Below, one piece after another: positions 1 through 9,402 of a stretch of DNA of 64,000 nucleotides. Origin of the DNA: Gp1-AA133 sp963850425 (GTDB lineage: Bacteria > Acidobacteriota > Terriglobia > Terriglobales > Acidobacteriaceae). Position 1 is the first letter of the stretch. Every line of letters begins with the position of its first letter. The notes under the pieces are model-generated. The model made no database searches, was not told the DNA's origin, and saw nothing but the letters and a program-made list of their open reading frames with translations. Location: assembly GCA_963850425.1 (NCBI GenBank), contig CAWKLF010000003.1, positions 310,001 through 374,000 on the forward strand. The letters are read 5' to 3'. Both the position numbers and the translations under genes were made by a program.

Positions 1-291
1 GTCGAGCGCCGCGGCCTCTGGGGTAGGCGCCCCGGCCGCGCGATCCTTCTCATATTTCTCGGTCGCTGGCCAGTCCACCATCGACTTTGGCAGTTCCTCC
101 CACTCGCCGCGGTCGGCGCTCATATAGCGCACGCGCTCTCCCTTGATTTCGTACTTGGTGACTGACTGGTAGGAGCCGTCCTTAAGGTAGAGGCGTTTGG
201 CGAGGTCCTGCGCCTGAACGAGACCGGGCGCCAGCCACAAGAGAGTTCCGATCCCCAGCCAGATCAGGCAACTGCGGAAAACACGGCGCAT
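1..291 (-). CDS. Secreted hypothetical protein, 3' part outside window
   Basis: An open frame runs from an ATG at 291 leftwards to base 1 without a stop, giving 97 codons, so the C-terminus lies outside the window. The N-terminus has two arginines, a hydrophobic stretch (LIWLGIGTLLWLAPGL) and a likely signal peptidase site after VQAQ, so the product is probably exported. The mature part begins with a short basic/polar region (KRLYLKDGSYQ) resembling small secreted acidobacterial proteins of unknown role. No catalytic motif is visible. It is transcribed away from ppc, about 150 bp downstream of the ppc stop on the same strand. I do not recognise the family. Confidence 0.6.
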   Translation of the reverse strand, partial: MRRVFRSCLIWLGIGTLLWLAPGLVQAQDLAKRLYLKDGSYQSVTKYEIKGERVRYMSADRGEWEELPKSMVDWPATEKYEKDRAAGAPTPEAAALD

Positions 292-410
292 GGTTTCACC
301 CAACTCGTGAGATGCAGGCGCGAATTCAGCGGATGCTCACTCCGAAAGCTTCCAGAATTCTCCCATAACCAACCTCGCGAAACACGGTTTCCCTGTCGGC
401 TGGTCGATCT

Positions 411-446
411 TAGCTCGTGGCTCGTAACTCGTAGCTCGTAGCTCAT
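411..446. repeat. Short tandem repeat, unit close to CTCGTAGCT
   Basis: Four imperfect copies of a 7-9 base unit (ctcgtgg, ctcgtaa, ctcgtag, ctcgtag followed by ctcat) lie just downstream of ppc and overlap its stop codon. A similar run (ctggctcctggcttctagctcttagct) occurs near 21560, so this looks like a low-complexity element recurring in this genome. No function is apparent. Confidence 0.5.
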
Positions 447-3205
447 CCTGTATTGTGCAGCCCGGCGGCAATCCCGTTCATGGTAGCGCCAATTGCATAG
501 TCGAGAGATTTGTCCGGCTCCCCGCCCCGCTTCCTATGCAGCAGGTCGACCTGGATCAAACTCATTGGGTCAACATAAGGATTGCGCAGGCGGATCGAGC
601 GAAAAAGCACGGGGTTCTTTTCCAGCAGATCATTCTGTTCCGCGATCGACAGGATTACGCTGCGCGTGCGGACAAATTCCTCGAGCAGCATGCCGTAGAC
701 GCGATCGCGGATCCGCGCGTCCGCCACCAGTTCCGCATAAAGCCGCGCGATGGACATATCGGCCTTGGCCATCGCGATCTCCACATTACGCACCAGGCTC
801 GAGAACAACGGGAAGTTCTTCGTCATCTCCCGCAAAAGCTTGGCATTCGCGGGCGAAGCTTTTGTAAAACGCTCCAAGGCGTAGCCCACCCCGAACCACG
901 CCGGTACCGCGTGCCGGCTCTGCATCCACCCGAATACCCACGGAATGGCGCGCAAATCTTCCAGGCGGCGGCTTTGCGAACGGCGTGCCGGACGCGACCC
1001 GATGCGTGCATGTTCAAGCTCGTTCACCGGCGTAGCCTGCTCGAAGTATGCAAGAACGTCGGAATCCTCGGCGATTCGCTCGCGATAGTAGCGATATGCC
1101 TCCTCGGAGATGGTCTCCATCGCCGCATCCCAGCGCGTGGCCTCCTGCTCGGAAGGCAGGCTGGGAGTGACCACCGCCTCCAGGCAGGCGGCAATCATGA
1201 TTTCCAGATTCCACTCCGCCAGCACCGCGTCGGAATATTTCCAGGTCAGGACTTCGCCCTGTTCGGTGACGCGAATCTCTCCCGAGAAATCTCCGGGCGG
1301 CTGAGCAAGAATTGCGGCATGCGTTGGGCCGCCTCCGCGCCCGACCGTTCCGCCGCGCCCGTGAAACAGGTGCAGGTTGACCCGATGCTCGCGCGCCGCC
1401 TGATGCAGATCGTGCTGCGCTTTGTGCAGTTCCCATGTGCTGGTCAACATGCCTCCGTCTTTATTCGAGTCGGAATAGCCCAGCATCACTTCCTGTGCTC
1501 GCGCCCAGGACTCAAGCAACGGCTGGTAGTCTCGGGAGTCCCATAGGCGTTTCATCACCGCCGCCGAGTCGCGCAACGAAGCAATCGATTCAAACAGCGG
1601 CACCGGACGAAGTCCCGGATCGCGGCCTTCCGCCTTGCACGACACGCCGCACACCTCCGCCAGGCGCACCACATTGAGAACGTCTTCCTCCGACTGCGTG
1701 TCGCTCACAATGAAATTGCGAATCGCTTCCGGAGCCTGGGTCTTCTTGAGTTCTGCGATCGCGCGAAAGGTTTCAAGCGTGTCGGCCGACAGCGCCGGCA
1801 GATCGCGGGCTTTCGCCTGCGGGACCACGGCCGATGCCAAGTCCGATACTGCGCCCGAAAGGGCGCGCGCATGCTGCCGGATATCGAGCGTGTGAAGGTG
1901 AAAGCCAAAAGTCCGCACCTTCCTGAGCAGCGGATCAATCAGCAACTCCACCAACCGCTCTCCCCGGTTGGCGCACAGGCTCTCGCGCACCAGCAGCAGA
2001 TCATCCTCGAACTCCCCTGCCGGGCCGTAGGCAAAAGCATGCTCAGAGGAATCGCGGCTGAAGCGCAGGCGCGCGCTGACGAAATCCAGGAAGTGCCGAT
2101 ACAGCTCGACTTCCGTAATCTGCTTCCAGCGCGAGTGCTCCTCGCCCAGGGTATTTTCGTACGTCTGCACACGTTGCACCAGACGTTCCGACGCTCCAAT
2201 CCGGCGCAATGACATGCTGAGCTGGCTGACCAGCCGCGTGATCTCGGCGACGTAGTGGTCGATGATGAGGTGGCGCGCGATCCGCAGCGCATCCCGCGTG
2301 CTCTGTGCCGTAACGTAGGGATTACCATCACGATCCCCGCCGATCCACGAGCCAAAATGCAAAAGCTCCGGAAGCGTGGCGTCTCCTGCGGTAGCACCGT
2401 AGAGATCCGCGAGAGACTGCTCCAACTCCGCATAGAGCCGGGGTACAGTCTCGAACAACACCATCGGAAAGTGGTCGAGGCCCATGTGAATTTCGTCGCG
2501 CACCGTCGGCTTCTTAAGGCGGACTTCGTCAGTCTGCCAAAGCGCCGTGATTTCCTGCAGGATCTGGGCTTCATATTCGAGCGCGTCGGCCTGCGACAGC
2601 AGGACATGATCGAGCCGTTCCAGAAGCCGGGCAATGCGGCGGCGCTTGAGGCGAATCGTGTGGCGCGTGATTTCGGTGGGATGAGCCGTGAACACAGGCG
2701 TCACGCAAACTTTCTTCAGAGCGTCCAGAACCGCGTGCAGCGGCGTGGCGCCAGCCTTCAACCGAAACAACGTTCCGCGAAACGATCCTTCGATCGGCGC
2801 GCGTCCCGACTGCAGCCGCGCCGCCCGCCGCCGGCGCTTGCGATGATTGGTTTCGGCAAGGTTGGTGAGTTCGAAATAGACTGCGAACGCCTTGGTCACG
2901 CGGTAAGCGTCTTCGACTGACAATCCGCGAACCACATCGCGGGCCTGCGCCATGAGCCCCGACTCCAACTGTTCTCTTCCCGCCGGAAGCTGCTCGCGCT
3001 GCTGGATTAGAAGCCGCCGCAGCCGCTCCACGGTCTCGAAAAACGCTTCCCCTTCCTGCTCGACCAGCACGCGTCCCAGCAGAATTCCCAGCGAGCGCAC
3101 ATCGCGTCGCAACGGAAGCTCTTTGGCAGGATCGGAAGTGTCGGCGGTAAGCTCGGCGAGCCGCGTGCGCGGATCATCCTCGCTCCACAGGGAAGGGTCG
3201 GCCAT
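443..3205 (-). CDS. ppc: Phosphoenolpyruvate carboxylase
   Basis: This 920-residue protein is a full-length PEP carboxylase, which carboxylates phosphoenolpyruvate with bicarbonate to oxaloacetate and refills the TCA cycle. The first active-site signature, FTAHPTE, is at residues 172-178 with the catalytic His. GGDRDGNP follows at 289-296, and the second signature, VMLGYSDSNKDGG, is at 573-585. A glycine-rich FHGRGGTVGRGGGP loop lies further on, and the chain ends in NTG, the conserved C-terminus of the family. Length is slightly above the E. coli enzyme (883). The gene is monocistronic and divergent from the M24 peptidase gene. An open frame on the opposite strand inside it is a shadow. Confidence 0.97.
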   Translation of the reverse strand: MADPSLWSEDDPRTRLAELTADTSDPAKELPLRRDVRSLGILLGRVLVEQEGEAFFETVERLRRLLIQQREQLPAGREQLESGLMAQARDVVRGLSVEDAYRVTKAFAVYFELTNLAETNHRKRRRRAARLQSGRAPIEGSFRGTLFRLKAGATPLHAVLDALKKVCVTPVFTAHPTEITRHTIRLKRRRIARLLERLDHVLLSQADALEYEAQILQEITALWQTDEVRLKKPTVRDEIHMGLDHFPMVLFETVPRLYAELEQSLADLYGATAGDATLPELLHFGSWIGGDRDGNPYVTAQSTRDALRIARHLIIDHYVAEITRLVSQLSMSLRRIGASERLVQRVQTYENTLGEEHSRWKQITEVELYRHFLDFVSARLRFSRDSSEHAFAYGPAGEFEDDLLLVRESLCANRGERLVELLIDPLLRKVRTFGFHLHTLDIRQHARALSGAVSDLASAVVPQAKARDLPALSADTLETFRAIAELKKTQAPEAIRNFIVSDTQSEEDVLNVVRLAEVCGVSCKAEGRDPGLRPVPLFESIASLRDSAAVMKRLWDSRDYQPLLESWARAQEVMLGYSDSNKDGGMLTSTWELHKAQHDLHQAAREHRVNLHLFHGRGGTVGRGGGPTHAAILAQPPGDFSGEIRVTEQGEVLTWKYSDAVLAEWNLEIMIAACLEAVVTPSLPSEQEATRWDAAMETISEEAYRYYRERIAEDSDVLAYFEQATPVNELEHARIGSRPARRSQSRRLEDLRAIPWVFGWMQSRHAVPAWFGVGYALERFTKASPANAKLLREMTKNFPLFSSLVRNVEIAMAKADMSIARLYAELVADARIRDRVYGMLLEEFVRTRSVILSIAEQNDLLEKNPVLFRSIRLRNPYVDPMSLIQVDLLHRKRGGEPDKSLDYAIGATMNGIAAGLHNTG

Positions 3206-3309
3206 GGGCTATTCTAGCGAATCGCGCGCATGGTAGCCGGTCCCTGTATGCGACTGTCCAGCGCGCGTTCGATTGTTCCCTTGCAGATGTCGTGCTAAGG
3301 TTTCCGGCC

Positions 3310-4638
3310 ATGTTCAGAATAGCCTGTTTGGTCGCGCTGATCCTTGGTGCAATCGCCAACTCCGGTGCCGCCGATAAAGCGACCTTGCAAGGTCGCCGCC
3401 ATCGCGCCGCGACTACCTTTCATGATGGCATTCTGCTCATCCACGCGAACTCTCGCATCGATATAGCGGCCGATGGTTTCCGCCAGGATCCTTACTTCTA
3501 CTACCTGACCGGGCAGGAGAACGCCGTCAGCGCCTTGCTGGCGATTGAGGGCAAGTCAGGCGAGTCCTGGCTCTTCCTGCCCTCCAAACCGCCGTTCGCG
3601 AAGCTTGGGTTGAAGGCTCCGCTCGTTCCCGGCCGCGATGCAGCACAGCAGTCCGGCATCGATCACGTGGTGGACTGGACAGAACTGGATTCATTTCTTG
3701 CAGCCCGTAGCACATCCTCGGCACCCCTCTATTACGCCAAGGACGGACTGGCCGACTTCGAAGAGATGCCTGCCAACCTTCTTAGCCCGAAAGCTCCCGG
3801 CGCGCCCCTTTGGCTCCAGGCGATTCTCGCGAAATGGCCTTCCCTCACGGCAAAGGATGTTACCGATTCTCTGACGAATCTGATGGCCGTGCAGGATGCA
3901 GACGAAATCGCCTCCGTCCGGGCCGTTGCGAAGAGCACAGTGGCGGCCATTACGGCAGGTATGCGAGCCATTCGCCCAGGCGTTTCCCAGCGCATCGTTG
4001 AGTCGGCGGTCGAAAGCGCCTGCTGGGCTAATGACGCGCACGGATCGAACTTCTGGCCCTGGGTAATGTCCGGCGAGAACGCGGTCTTTCCCAAGCCTTT
4101 CGATTCGCTCGCCGCCTATGATCATCTGGACCGCCTGATGCATTCCGGGGAACTCGTTCGTCTGGATGTGGGCTGCGAATACCAACACTATCTGGGCGAC
4201 CTCGGACGCACTGTGCCGGTCTCCGGCCGCTACACCGATGAACAGCGCGAAACCTGGAACATTTTCGTAGCCGCCTACCGGAAGGCAGTCACAAAATTGC
4301 GCGCTGGCGTCAAGGTCAACGACGTTTACGAAGCATGGAGCCAGGAACTGCTTAATCATCGCAGCGCCGCCAAGAGCGCGCTCGCGCAGCATGCCATCGA
4401 CTCCTGGTCAAAGCGCGAGAATGTTCCGTTCTGGCAAATCCACACCTCGAACGTCCTGGCCGGATGGCCTCCCGAGCCGCTGCCCGCCGGCACCACCATT
4501 AATTTCGAACCGATCGCATCGGCCGATGGTCAAGGCTTCTTCCTGGAAGACATGTACATCGTTCAGAAAGACGGCGCCGAACTGCTAACTCCCGGCGTAC
4601 CGTATACCGCTGAAGAGATTGAAGCGGTGATGCGCTAA
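3310..4638 (+). CDS. Secreted M24 family Xaa-Pro aminopeptidase
   Basis: This is an aminopeptidase P-like metallopeptidase that would remove an N-terminal residue preceding proline. A signal peptide (MFRIACLVALILGAIANSGA) precedes an AMP_N-type domain, in which FRQDPYFYYLTGQ is typical, and then the creatinase/pita-bread domain. All five metal ligands can be matched: Asp in RLDVGCEY, Asp in YLGDLGRTVPV, His in WQIHTSN, Glu in NFEPIA and Glu in FLEDMYI. The ATG at 3310 is chosen because AAGG lies 9 bases upstream and the signal peptide starts there; a GTG at 3292 would add six residues. About 442 residues. Location is probably periplasmic, inferred from the signal peptide. Confidence 0.88.
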   Translation: MFRIACLVALILGAIANSGAADKATLQGRRHRAATTFHDGILLIHANSRIDIAADGFRQDPYFYYLTGQENAVSALLAIEGKSGESWLFLPSKPPFAKLGLKAPLVPGRDAAQQSGIDHVVDWTELDSFLAARSTSSAPLYYAKDGLADFEEMPANLLSPKAPGAPLWLQAILAKWPSLTAKDVTDSLTNLMAVQDADEIASVRAVAKSTVAAITAGMRAIRPGVSQRIVESAVESACWANDAHGSNFWPWVMSGENAVFPKPFDSLAAYDHLDRLMHSGELVRLDVGCEYQHYLGDLGRTVPVSGRYTDEQRETWNIFVAAYRKAVTKLRAGVKVNDVYEAWSQELLNHRSAAKSALAQHAIDSWSKRENVPFWQIHTSNVLAGWPPEPLPAGTTINFEPIASADGQGFFLEDMYIVQKDGAELLTPGVPYTAEEIEAVMR

Positions 4639-4751
4639 CCAAGGGACAATCACTTATATGATGGCGAAATGTTTGTCGCCGCATGGGTACCTATGGCAAA
4701 CTTGCTTAACTTCGCGAGCGCTTCGTCTCTTAGCCGCGACTTAGGACTGGT

Positions 4752-6476
4752 ATGTTTGCAGGTACGCGCCGTACTCTGTTCAACGTCCTGATTGTTTTAT
4801 CGCTTTTTCTTCGAGCAATTGCTCAACAAACAAGCCCTGCTTCGGCCCCTCCTGTCGAATCCGTTTCAAACCCAACAAGCCCAGCGGCCTCGTTATCCAG
4901 CGGGCTTGCCACTCCCTTGCACGATGCCCTCATGCTCTATCGCAAGGGAGACTTTGATGGAGCGATTGGCAAGTATCACGAGCTTCTGAATCAGAAGCAG
5001 AACCTTCCTGAAGCCTACGCCGGGTTAATCCGCACTTATCTCAAGAAGAAGGACGTACAACAAGCTGCAGATACCGCGCGGCAAGCTCTCCAGGTGGCCG
5101 ACGCAGGGCCTGTGCGCGTGGCTTTGGGCGAAGTGTATTTCCGACAGGGAAAGATCCTCGATGCAGAAGCAGAATGGCTCAAAGTAATCAACTCTGGTCA
5201 TCGCGATCCCCGCGCCTTCCTGGGACTTGCCCGAGTGCGCTGGGCCTTTTCGATGTACAGGAGCGGCCAGGCAATGATCGAGAAGGCATACGAGTTTGAT
5301 CCCGCAGACCCTGAGATCCGCAGGTTGCGACTGGGAAGGCTCAGTCGCGCCGAACGGGTGAAGGCTCTGGAGGATTATCTCGCCGGCGAAAACAATGACG
5401 ATTCGGAAACGCGTTCTTCCACGCGGAATTACCTCGAGTACCTTAAAGCTCGAGCAAAGGACCCGCGCGGTGGTTGCCGCCTTGTCGGCAAGATTGCTAC
5501 CACCGAGACACCGTTGCTACGTTACATGAGCGATGCTAACCATATACGTGCGTATGACCTTGAAGTCAGCGTGAATAACACGAAGTCTAGGTTATTGCTT
5601 GATACAGGCGCCAGCGGGATCCTGATCAACAGAAGACTTGCCGAAAGGGCCGGTGTCACTCGCCTGTCAGATGCCGCGTTCGGCGGTATTGGCGACCAAG
5701 GCAGCCAGCGCGGATATATCGGACTGGCCAATACTCTAAGGGTCGGCGAACTGGAATTTCAGAACTGCGAAGTGCGAGTGCTTGACCGTCGCTCGGTTGT
5801 GGGTGATGACGGGCTTATCGGTACTGACGTCTTCTCCAGTTTCCTGGTGGATATCGATTTTCCAGTTGAGAAGTTACGCTTGACGGAACTACCGAAGCGG
5901 CCCGACGGCAACGCCTCGACCATCTCTCTTGAGACAGAACGAGAAGGCCCAGACAACAGCAACCACGAAGCCGACAACGCTACACCCGACACTCTTACCA
6001 AGGATGCTGCGTCAGTCTCCAAGGGGCCAGTGGACGCCTATATCGCCCCGGAGATGAAGTCTTATACCAGGATCTATCGGTTCGGCCACGCGTTGCTGGT
6101 TCCCACCTACATCGGCGAGGACAATGCTCCCGCCAGGCTGTTCCTTCTTGATACAGGTGCTTTCGACAACCACGTAACACCCGCGACGGCCCGGGAAGTG
6201 ACTCACATCGAAGAGGATCCTCGCACCAAAGTCCAAGGCGTTTCCGGTTCCGTGAATAAGGTTTACCGCACCGGCAGAGCGCTCGTCCGTTTTGGCCGGT
6301 TGCAGCAGCACGATCAGGACCTGGTCGCCTTCGATCTGACCCATGTCAGCGACGATATTGGCACTGAAGTCTCCGGCTTGCTGGGCTTCCAGATGCTGCG
6401 CCTCCTCGATATCAAGATCGACTACCGGGATGGGTTGGTGAACTTCGACTACAACCCAAAACGCTTTAACCATTGA
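4752..6476 (+). CDS. Secreted TPR protein with two retropepsin-like aspartyl protease domains
   Basis: The 574-residue protein starts with a signal peptide ending near IAQQ, followed by TPR-like helices (about residues 55-230). Two aspartyl-protease half-domains follow, each with the catalytic motif: LLLDTGASG near residue 279 and LFLLDTGAF near residue 461. Each is followed by a flap-like region, and a second conserved Gly-rich stretch (GLIGTDVF and GLLGFQML) closes each half. This matches the retropepsin-like 'aspartyl protease family' seen with TPRs in Acidobacteriota. An internal duplication can form the two-lobed enzyme within one chain. Substrate unknown. A hydrophilic linker of about 45 residues joins the halves. 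Confidence 0.82.
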   Translation: MFAGTRRTLFNVLIVLSLFLRAIAQQTSPASAPPVESVSNPTSPAASLSSGLATPLHDALMLYRKGDFDGAIGKYHELLNQKQNLPEAYAGLIRTYLKKKDVQQAADTARQALQVADAGPVRVALGEVYFRQGKILDAEAEWLKVINSGHRDPRAFLGLARVRWAFSMYRSGQAMIEKAYEFDPADPEIRRLRLGRLSRAERVKALEDYLAGENNDDSETRSSTRNYLEYLKARAKDPRGGCRLVGKIATTETPLLRYMSDANHIRAYDLEVSVNNTKSRLLLDTGASGILINRRLAERAGVTRLSDAAFGGIGDQGSQRGYIGLANTLRVGELEFQNCEVRVLDRRSVVGDDGLIGTDVFSSFLVDIDFPVEKLRLTELPKRPDGNASTISLETEREGPDNSNHEADNATPDTLTKDAASVSKGPVDAYIAPEMKSYTRIYRFGHALLVPTYIGEDNAPARLFLLDTGAFDNHVTPATAREVTHIEEDPRTKVQGVSGSVNKVYRTGRALVRFGRLQQHDQDLVAFDLTHVSDDIGTEVSGLLGFQMLRLLDIKIDYRDGLVNFDYNPKRFNH

Positions 6477-6753
6477 AACTGGGGTTCATGCGGGATCGCA
6501 AGTTCGCGCATTTCTCGACCAGCGCCACTTTGCTCGCGAATTCCACCTCGTTCCCCGAGCACACAACTGGTATTAATGGAATGCGTGCCTCGATGATGGC
6601 TTCGCCAGTCCGCTAAGGATTTGGGTGCAGAGTCCTGATCGCCCCCAATTACCACCCCGATTTTCCACATTCCCTTCTCTCCCAATCTCTGCCATAATTG
6701 TTCGTGCACACCAGCCTGCACAATTTTCCAACCCAAAATAAAGTGAGGAAGCG
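6477..6753. other. Intergenic region upstream of pyrG
   Basis: No credible gene is visible in these 277 bases. The last part, ending AAAGTGAGGAAGCG before the pyrG ATG, supplies a ribosome binding site (GAGGAAG). No strong terminator or operator was recognised. Confidence 0.4.
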
Positions 6754-8427
6754 ATGTCGGCAAAGTACATCTTTGTGACGGGCGGAGTTGTGTCTTCTTT
6801 AGGCAAGGGCCTGGCCGCGGCTTCGATCGGATGCCTGCTCGAAAGCCGCGGGCTCAAAGTCAATCTCATGAAGTTCGACCCTTACCTGAACGTCGATCCC
6901 GGCACCATGTCCCCCTTCCAGCACGGCGAAGTCTTCGTCACCGACGACGGCGCCGAAACCGACCTCGATCTCGGACACTACGAGCGCTTCACTCACGCCA
7001 AACTCTCCCGCGACAATAACTGGACCACCGGACGCATCTACGAGCAGATCATCGCCAAGGAACGCCGCGGCGACTACCTCGGCAAGACCGTGCAGGTCAT
7101 TCCGCACGTCACCAACGAAATCAAGAGCGCGATGAAGAAAGTTGCGCAGGACGTGGATGTCGCCATCGTGGAGATCGGCGGCACCGTCGGCGACATCGAG
7201 TCGTTGCCCTTCATGGAAGCGATCCGCCAGATGCGCCAGGAGCTGGGCCGCGAGCACACGCTGTTCGTCCACGTGACCCTGGTGCCGTTTATCGCTGCCG
7301 CGCAGGAGTTGAAGACCAAGCCCACCCAGCACTCGGTCAAAGAACTGCTCAGTATCGGAATTCAGCCCGATATCCTGCTTTGCCGCACCGACCGCTTCCT
7401 CGCCAAGGACATCAAGTCGAAAATCGCCCTGTTCTGCAACGTTGAGGAAGAGGCCGTCATCACGGCGAAAGACGTGGCGTCGATCTACGAGGTTCCGCTG
7501 GTATTCGCGCAGGAGAATGTCGACACTCTCGCCCTCAGGTACCTGCACATCGAAGCAAAAGACCGCGACCTTGCCAAGTGGGAAGACATTGTGCACCGCG
7601 TTTACAACCCCAAGGCGGACGTAACCATCGGCATTGTGGGCAAGTACGTTGAATACGAAGATTCCTACAAGTCGCTGAAAGAAGCGCTGGTGCACGGGGC
7701 GCTGGCGCACAACCTGAAGCTGCAGGTGAACTGGATCGAGGCCGAAGGCCTCGAGGCCATGGATGCCAACAGCGACGCCCAGTTGGAGGACTATGACGGC
7801 ATCCTGGTTCCGGGCGGCTTCGGCAAGCGTGGGATCGAAGGGATGCTGGTGGCCATCCGATACGCGCGCGAGAAGAAAGTTCCCTACTTCGGCATCTGTC
7901 TCGGCATGCAGACCGCCTGCGTGGAGTTCGCCCGCAACGTCTGCGGGTTGGCCGACGCGAATTCCAGCGAGTTCAATCCCGGCACTCCGCACCGGGTCAT
8001 CTATAAGCTCCGCGAGCTGCGCGGCGTCGAAGAACTGGGCGGCACCATGCGCCTGGGCGCTTGGACCTGCAAGATCGAACCCGGCACGCTCGCCAACAAG
8101 GTCTATGGCCAAACCGAAATCAGCGAGCGCCATCGTCACCGCTACGAATTCAATCGCGAATACGAGAGCACGCTGGTCGCCGGCGGCTTGCGCATCTCAG
8201 GCTCGACGCCCGACGGCACCTACGTCGAAATGGTAGAAATTCCGGAGCACCCGTACTTCATCGGCTGCCAGTTCCATCCTGAATTCAAGTCGAAGCCGCT
8301 CGAGCCGCACCCGTTGTTCAAGGCATTCATCGGCGCGTCGTACGAGCACGGCCTGCGTCGTCGCTCCGAAAAAGCCGCAGCCGAGGTCGAGATGTTCCAT
8401 CGGCCAGAGAAGGTGGGAAGGCGGTAA
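6754..8427 (+). CDS. pyrG: CTP synthase
   Basis: This is CTP synthase, which makes CTP from UTP, ATP and glutamine. The synthetase domain begins with KYIFVTGGVVSSLGKG, the family hallmark P-loop, and the C-terminal class I glutamine amidotransferase domain carries FGICLGMQ with the nucleophile Cys and CQFHPEF with the catalytic His-Glu pair. The length of 557 is near the usual 535-550. A short charged tail follows the amidotransferase domain. The start has a good ribosome binding site. The gene is followed by a palindromic repeat and then kdsA, so CTP supply sits beside Kdo synthesis; CMP-Kdo formation consumes CTP, but shared regulation is only an inference. Confidence 0.98.
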   Translation: MSAKYIFVTGGVVSSLGKGLAAASIGCLLESRGLKVNLMKFDPYLNVDPGTMSPFQHGEVFVTDDGAETDLDLGHYERFTHAKLSRDNNWTTGRIYEQIIAKERRGDYLGKTVQVIPHVTNEIKSAMKKVAQDVDVAIVEIGGTVGDIESLPFMEAIRQMRQELGREHTLFVHVTLVPFIAAAQELKTKPTQHSVKELLSIGIQPDILLCRTDRFLAKDIKSKIALFCNVEEEAVITAKDVASIYEVPLVFAQENVDTLALRYLHIEAKDRDLAKWEDIVHRVYNPKADVTIGIVGKYVEYEDSYKSLKEALVHGALAHNLKLQVNWIEAEGLEAMDANSDAQLEDYDGILVPGGFGKRGIEGMLVAIRYAREKKVPYFGICLGMQTACVEFARNVCGLADANSSEFNPGTPHRVIYKLRELRGVEELGGTMRLGAWTCKIEPGTLANKVYGQTEISERHRHRYEFNREYESTLVAGGLRISGSTPDGTYVEMVEIPEHPYFIGCQFHPEFKSKPLEPHPLFKAFIGASYEHGLRRRSEKAAAEVEMFHRPEKVGRR

Positions 8428-8441
8428 GGTCAAAATCATTC

Positions 8442-8511
8442 ACCACAGGGGACACAGAGAAATACGGAGGATTTAGGATTTTCCCCTGTGTTCCTCTGTG
8501 TCCCCTGTGGT
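8442..8511. repeat. Palindromic repeat with perfect 18-bp arms
   Basis: The left arm ACCACAGGGGACACAGAG (8442-8459) is exactly complementary to the right arm at 8494-8511, with a 34-base centre that contains a further partial copy (CCCCTGTGTTC). The element fills almost the whole gap between pyrG and kdsA. Sequences built on 'accacagggacacagag' occur as dispersed intergenic palindromes in many bacterial genomes. In RNA it would form a long hairpin and could affect termination or stability of the pyrG transcript. Confidence 0.75.
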
Positions 8512-8529
8512 TTAAGCTCTTAGCCTGAC

Positions 8530-9378
8530 ATGCCCATCTCCTTCCAATTCGACAACGTCCGCATCGGCTCCGGCAATCTCTTCCTGATCGCCGGCCCGTG
8601 CGTCATCGAAAGCGAAGACCACGCCATCCGCATGGCCGAGATCATTAAGGGCGTCACCCGCTCGCTGAACTTCCCTTTCATCTTCAAGGCCTCCTACGAC
8701 AAAGCCAACCGCACGTCGCTGAAAAGTTTTCGCGGCCCCGGACTCAAGGAAGGGTTGCGCATTCTGAAAAAAGTGAAGCAGGAAGTGAAAGTTCCGATCC
8801 TCACCGACGTCCACGAAGCCGGGGATGTCTCCACCGTCGCCGAAGTCGCCGACATCCTGCAGATCCCCGCCTTCCTCTGCCGCCAGACCGACCTGATCGT
8901 CGCCGCCGCGCTCAGTGAACGCGTGGTTAACATCAAGAAGGGCCAGTTCGTTTCCCCGTGGGATATGAAGCACGCCGTCGAAAAATGCCATGCGTCGGGA
9001 AACAAGCGCGTGTTCGTCACCGAGCGCGGCTCCAGCTTCGGCTATAACAACCTGGTCGTCGACATGCGCTCGCTAGCGATTATGCGAAAATTCGCGCCCG
9101 TGGTCTTCGACGCCACCCACTCCGTGCAACTACCCTCGGCCTCACACGGAGACGACAACGGCAATGCCACCAGCGGCGGCCAGCCGGAATTCATCCCTGT
9201 GCTCGCGCGCGCGGCCGTGGCCGCCGGCGTGGATGGCATTTTCATGGAAGTACACGACAACCCCAAGGAAGCCAAGTCCGATGGACCCAACGCGCTCGAC
9301 TCCCGAAAGCTGCGAGGCGTGCTGAAAGAATTGCTGGTGGTGCAGAAAGCATTGGCCAAAGTTCACGCCACCCCGTGA
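8530..9378 (+). CDS. kdsA: 3-deoxy-8-phosphooctulonate synthase (metal-dependent type)
   Basis: KdsA condenses arabinose 5-phosphate and PEP to Kdo 8-phosphate in the cytoplasm. The sequence shows IAGPCVIES near the N-terminus, KASYDKANRTS, LTDVHEA, QTDLIVAAA, the strongly conserved ERGSSFGYNNLVVDMRSL region, DATHSVQ and MEVHDNP. The Cys in AGPCVIES (Asn in E. coli-type enzymes) together with His, Glu and Asp of the last two motifs predicts the metal-dependent class, as in Aquifex. Length 282 is normal. The genes for the preceding step (kdsD) and following step (kdsC) are in the same window but not adjacent. Confidence 0.97.
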   Translation: MPISFQFDNVRIGSGNLFLIAGPCVIESEDHAIRMAEIIKGVTRSLNFPFIFKASYDKANRTSLKSFRGPGLKEGLRILKKVKQEVKVPILTDVHEAGDVSTVAEVADILQIPAFLCRQTDLIVAAALSERVVNIKKGQFVSPWDMKHAVEKCHASGNKRVFVTERGSSFGYNNLVVDMRSLAIMRKFAPVVFDATHSVQLPSASHGDDNGNATSGGQPEFIPVLARAAVAAGVDGIFMEVHDNPKEAKSDGPNALDSRKLRGVLKELLVVQKALAKVHATP

Positions 9379-9402
9379 GACGGCCTTCTCGCGCGTAGCT
9401 AC

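Noticed and set aside
455..1546. Long open frame opposite ppc
   Set aside because: It lies wholly inside ppc on the other strand, its product has no recognisable domain and a composition typical of antisense frames in GC-rich genes.
6799..8139. Long frame opposite pyrG
   Set aside because: It is an antisense shadow of the highly conserved pyrG.
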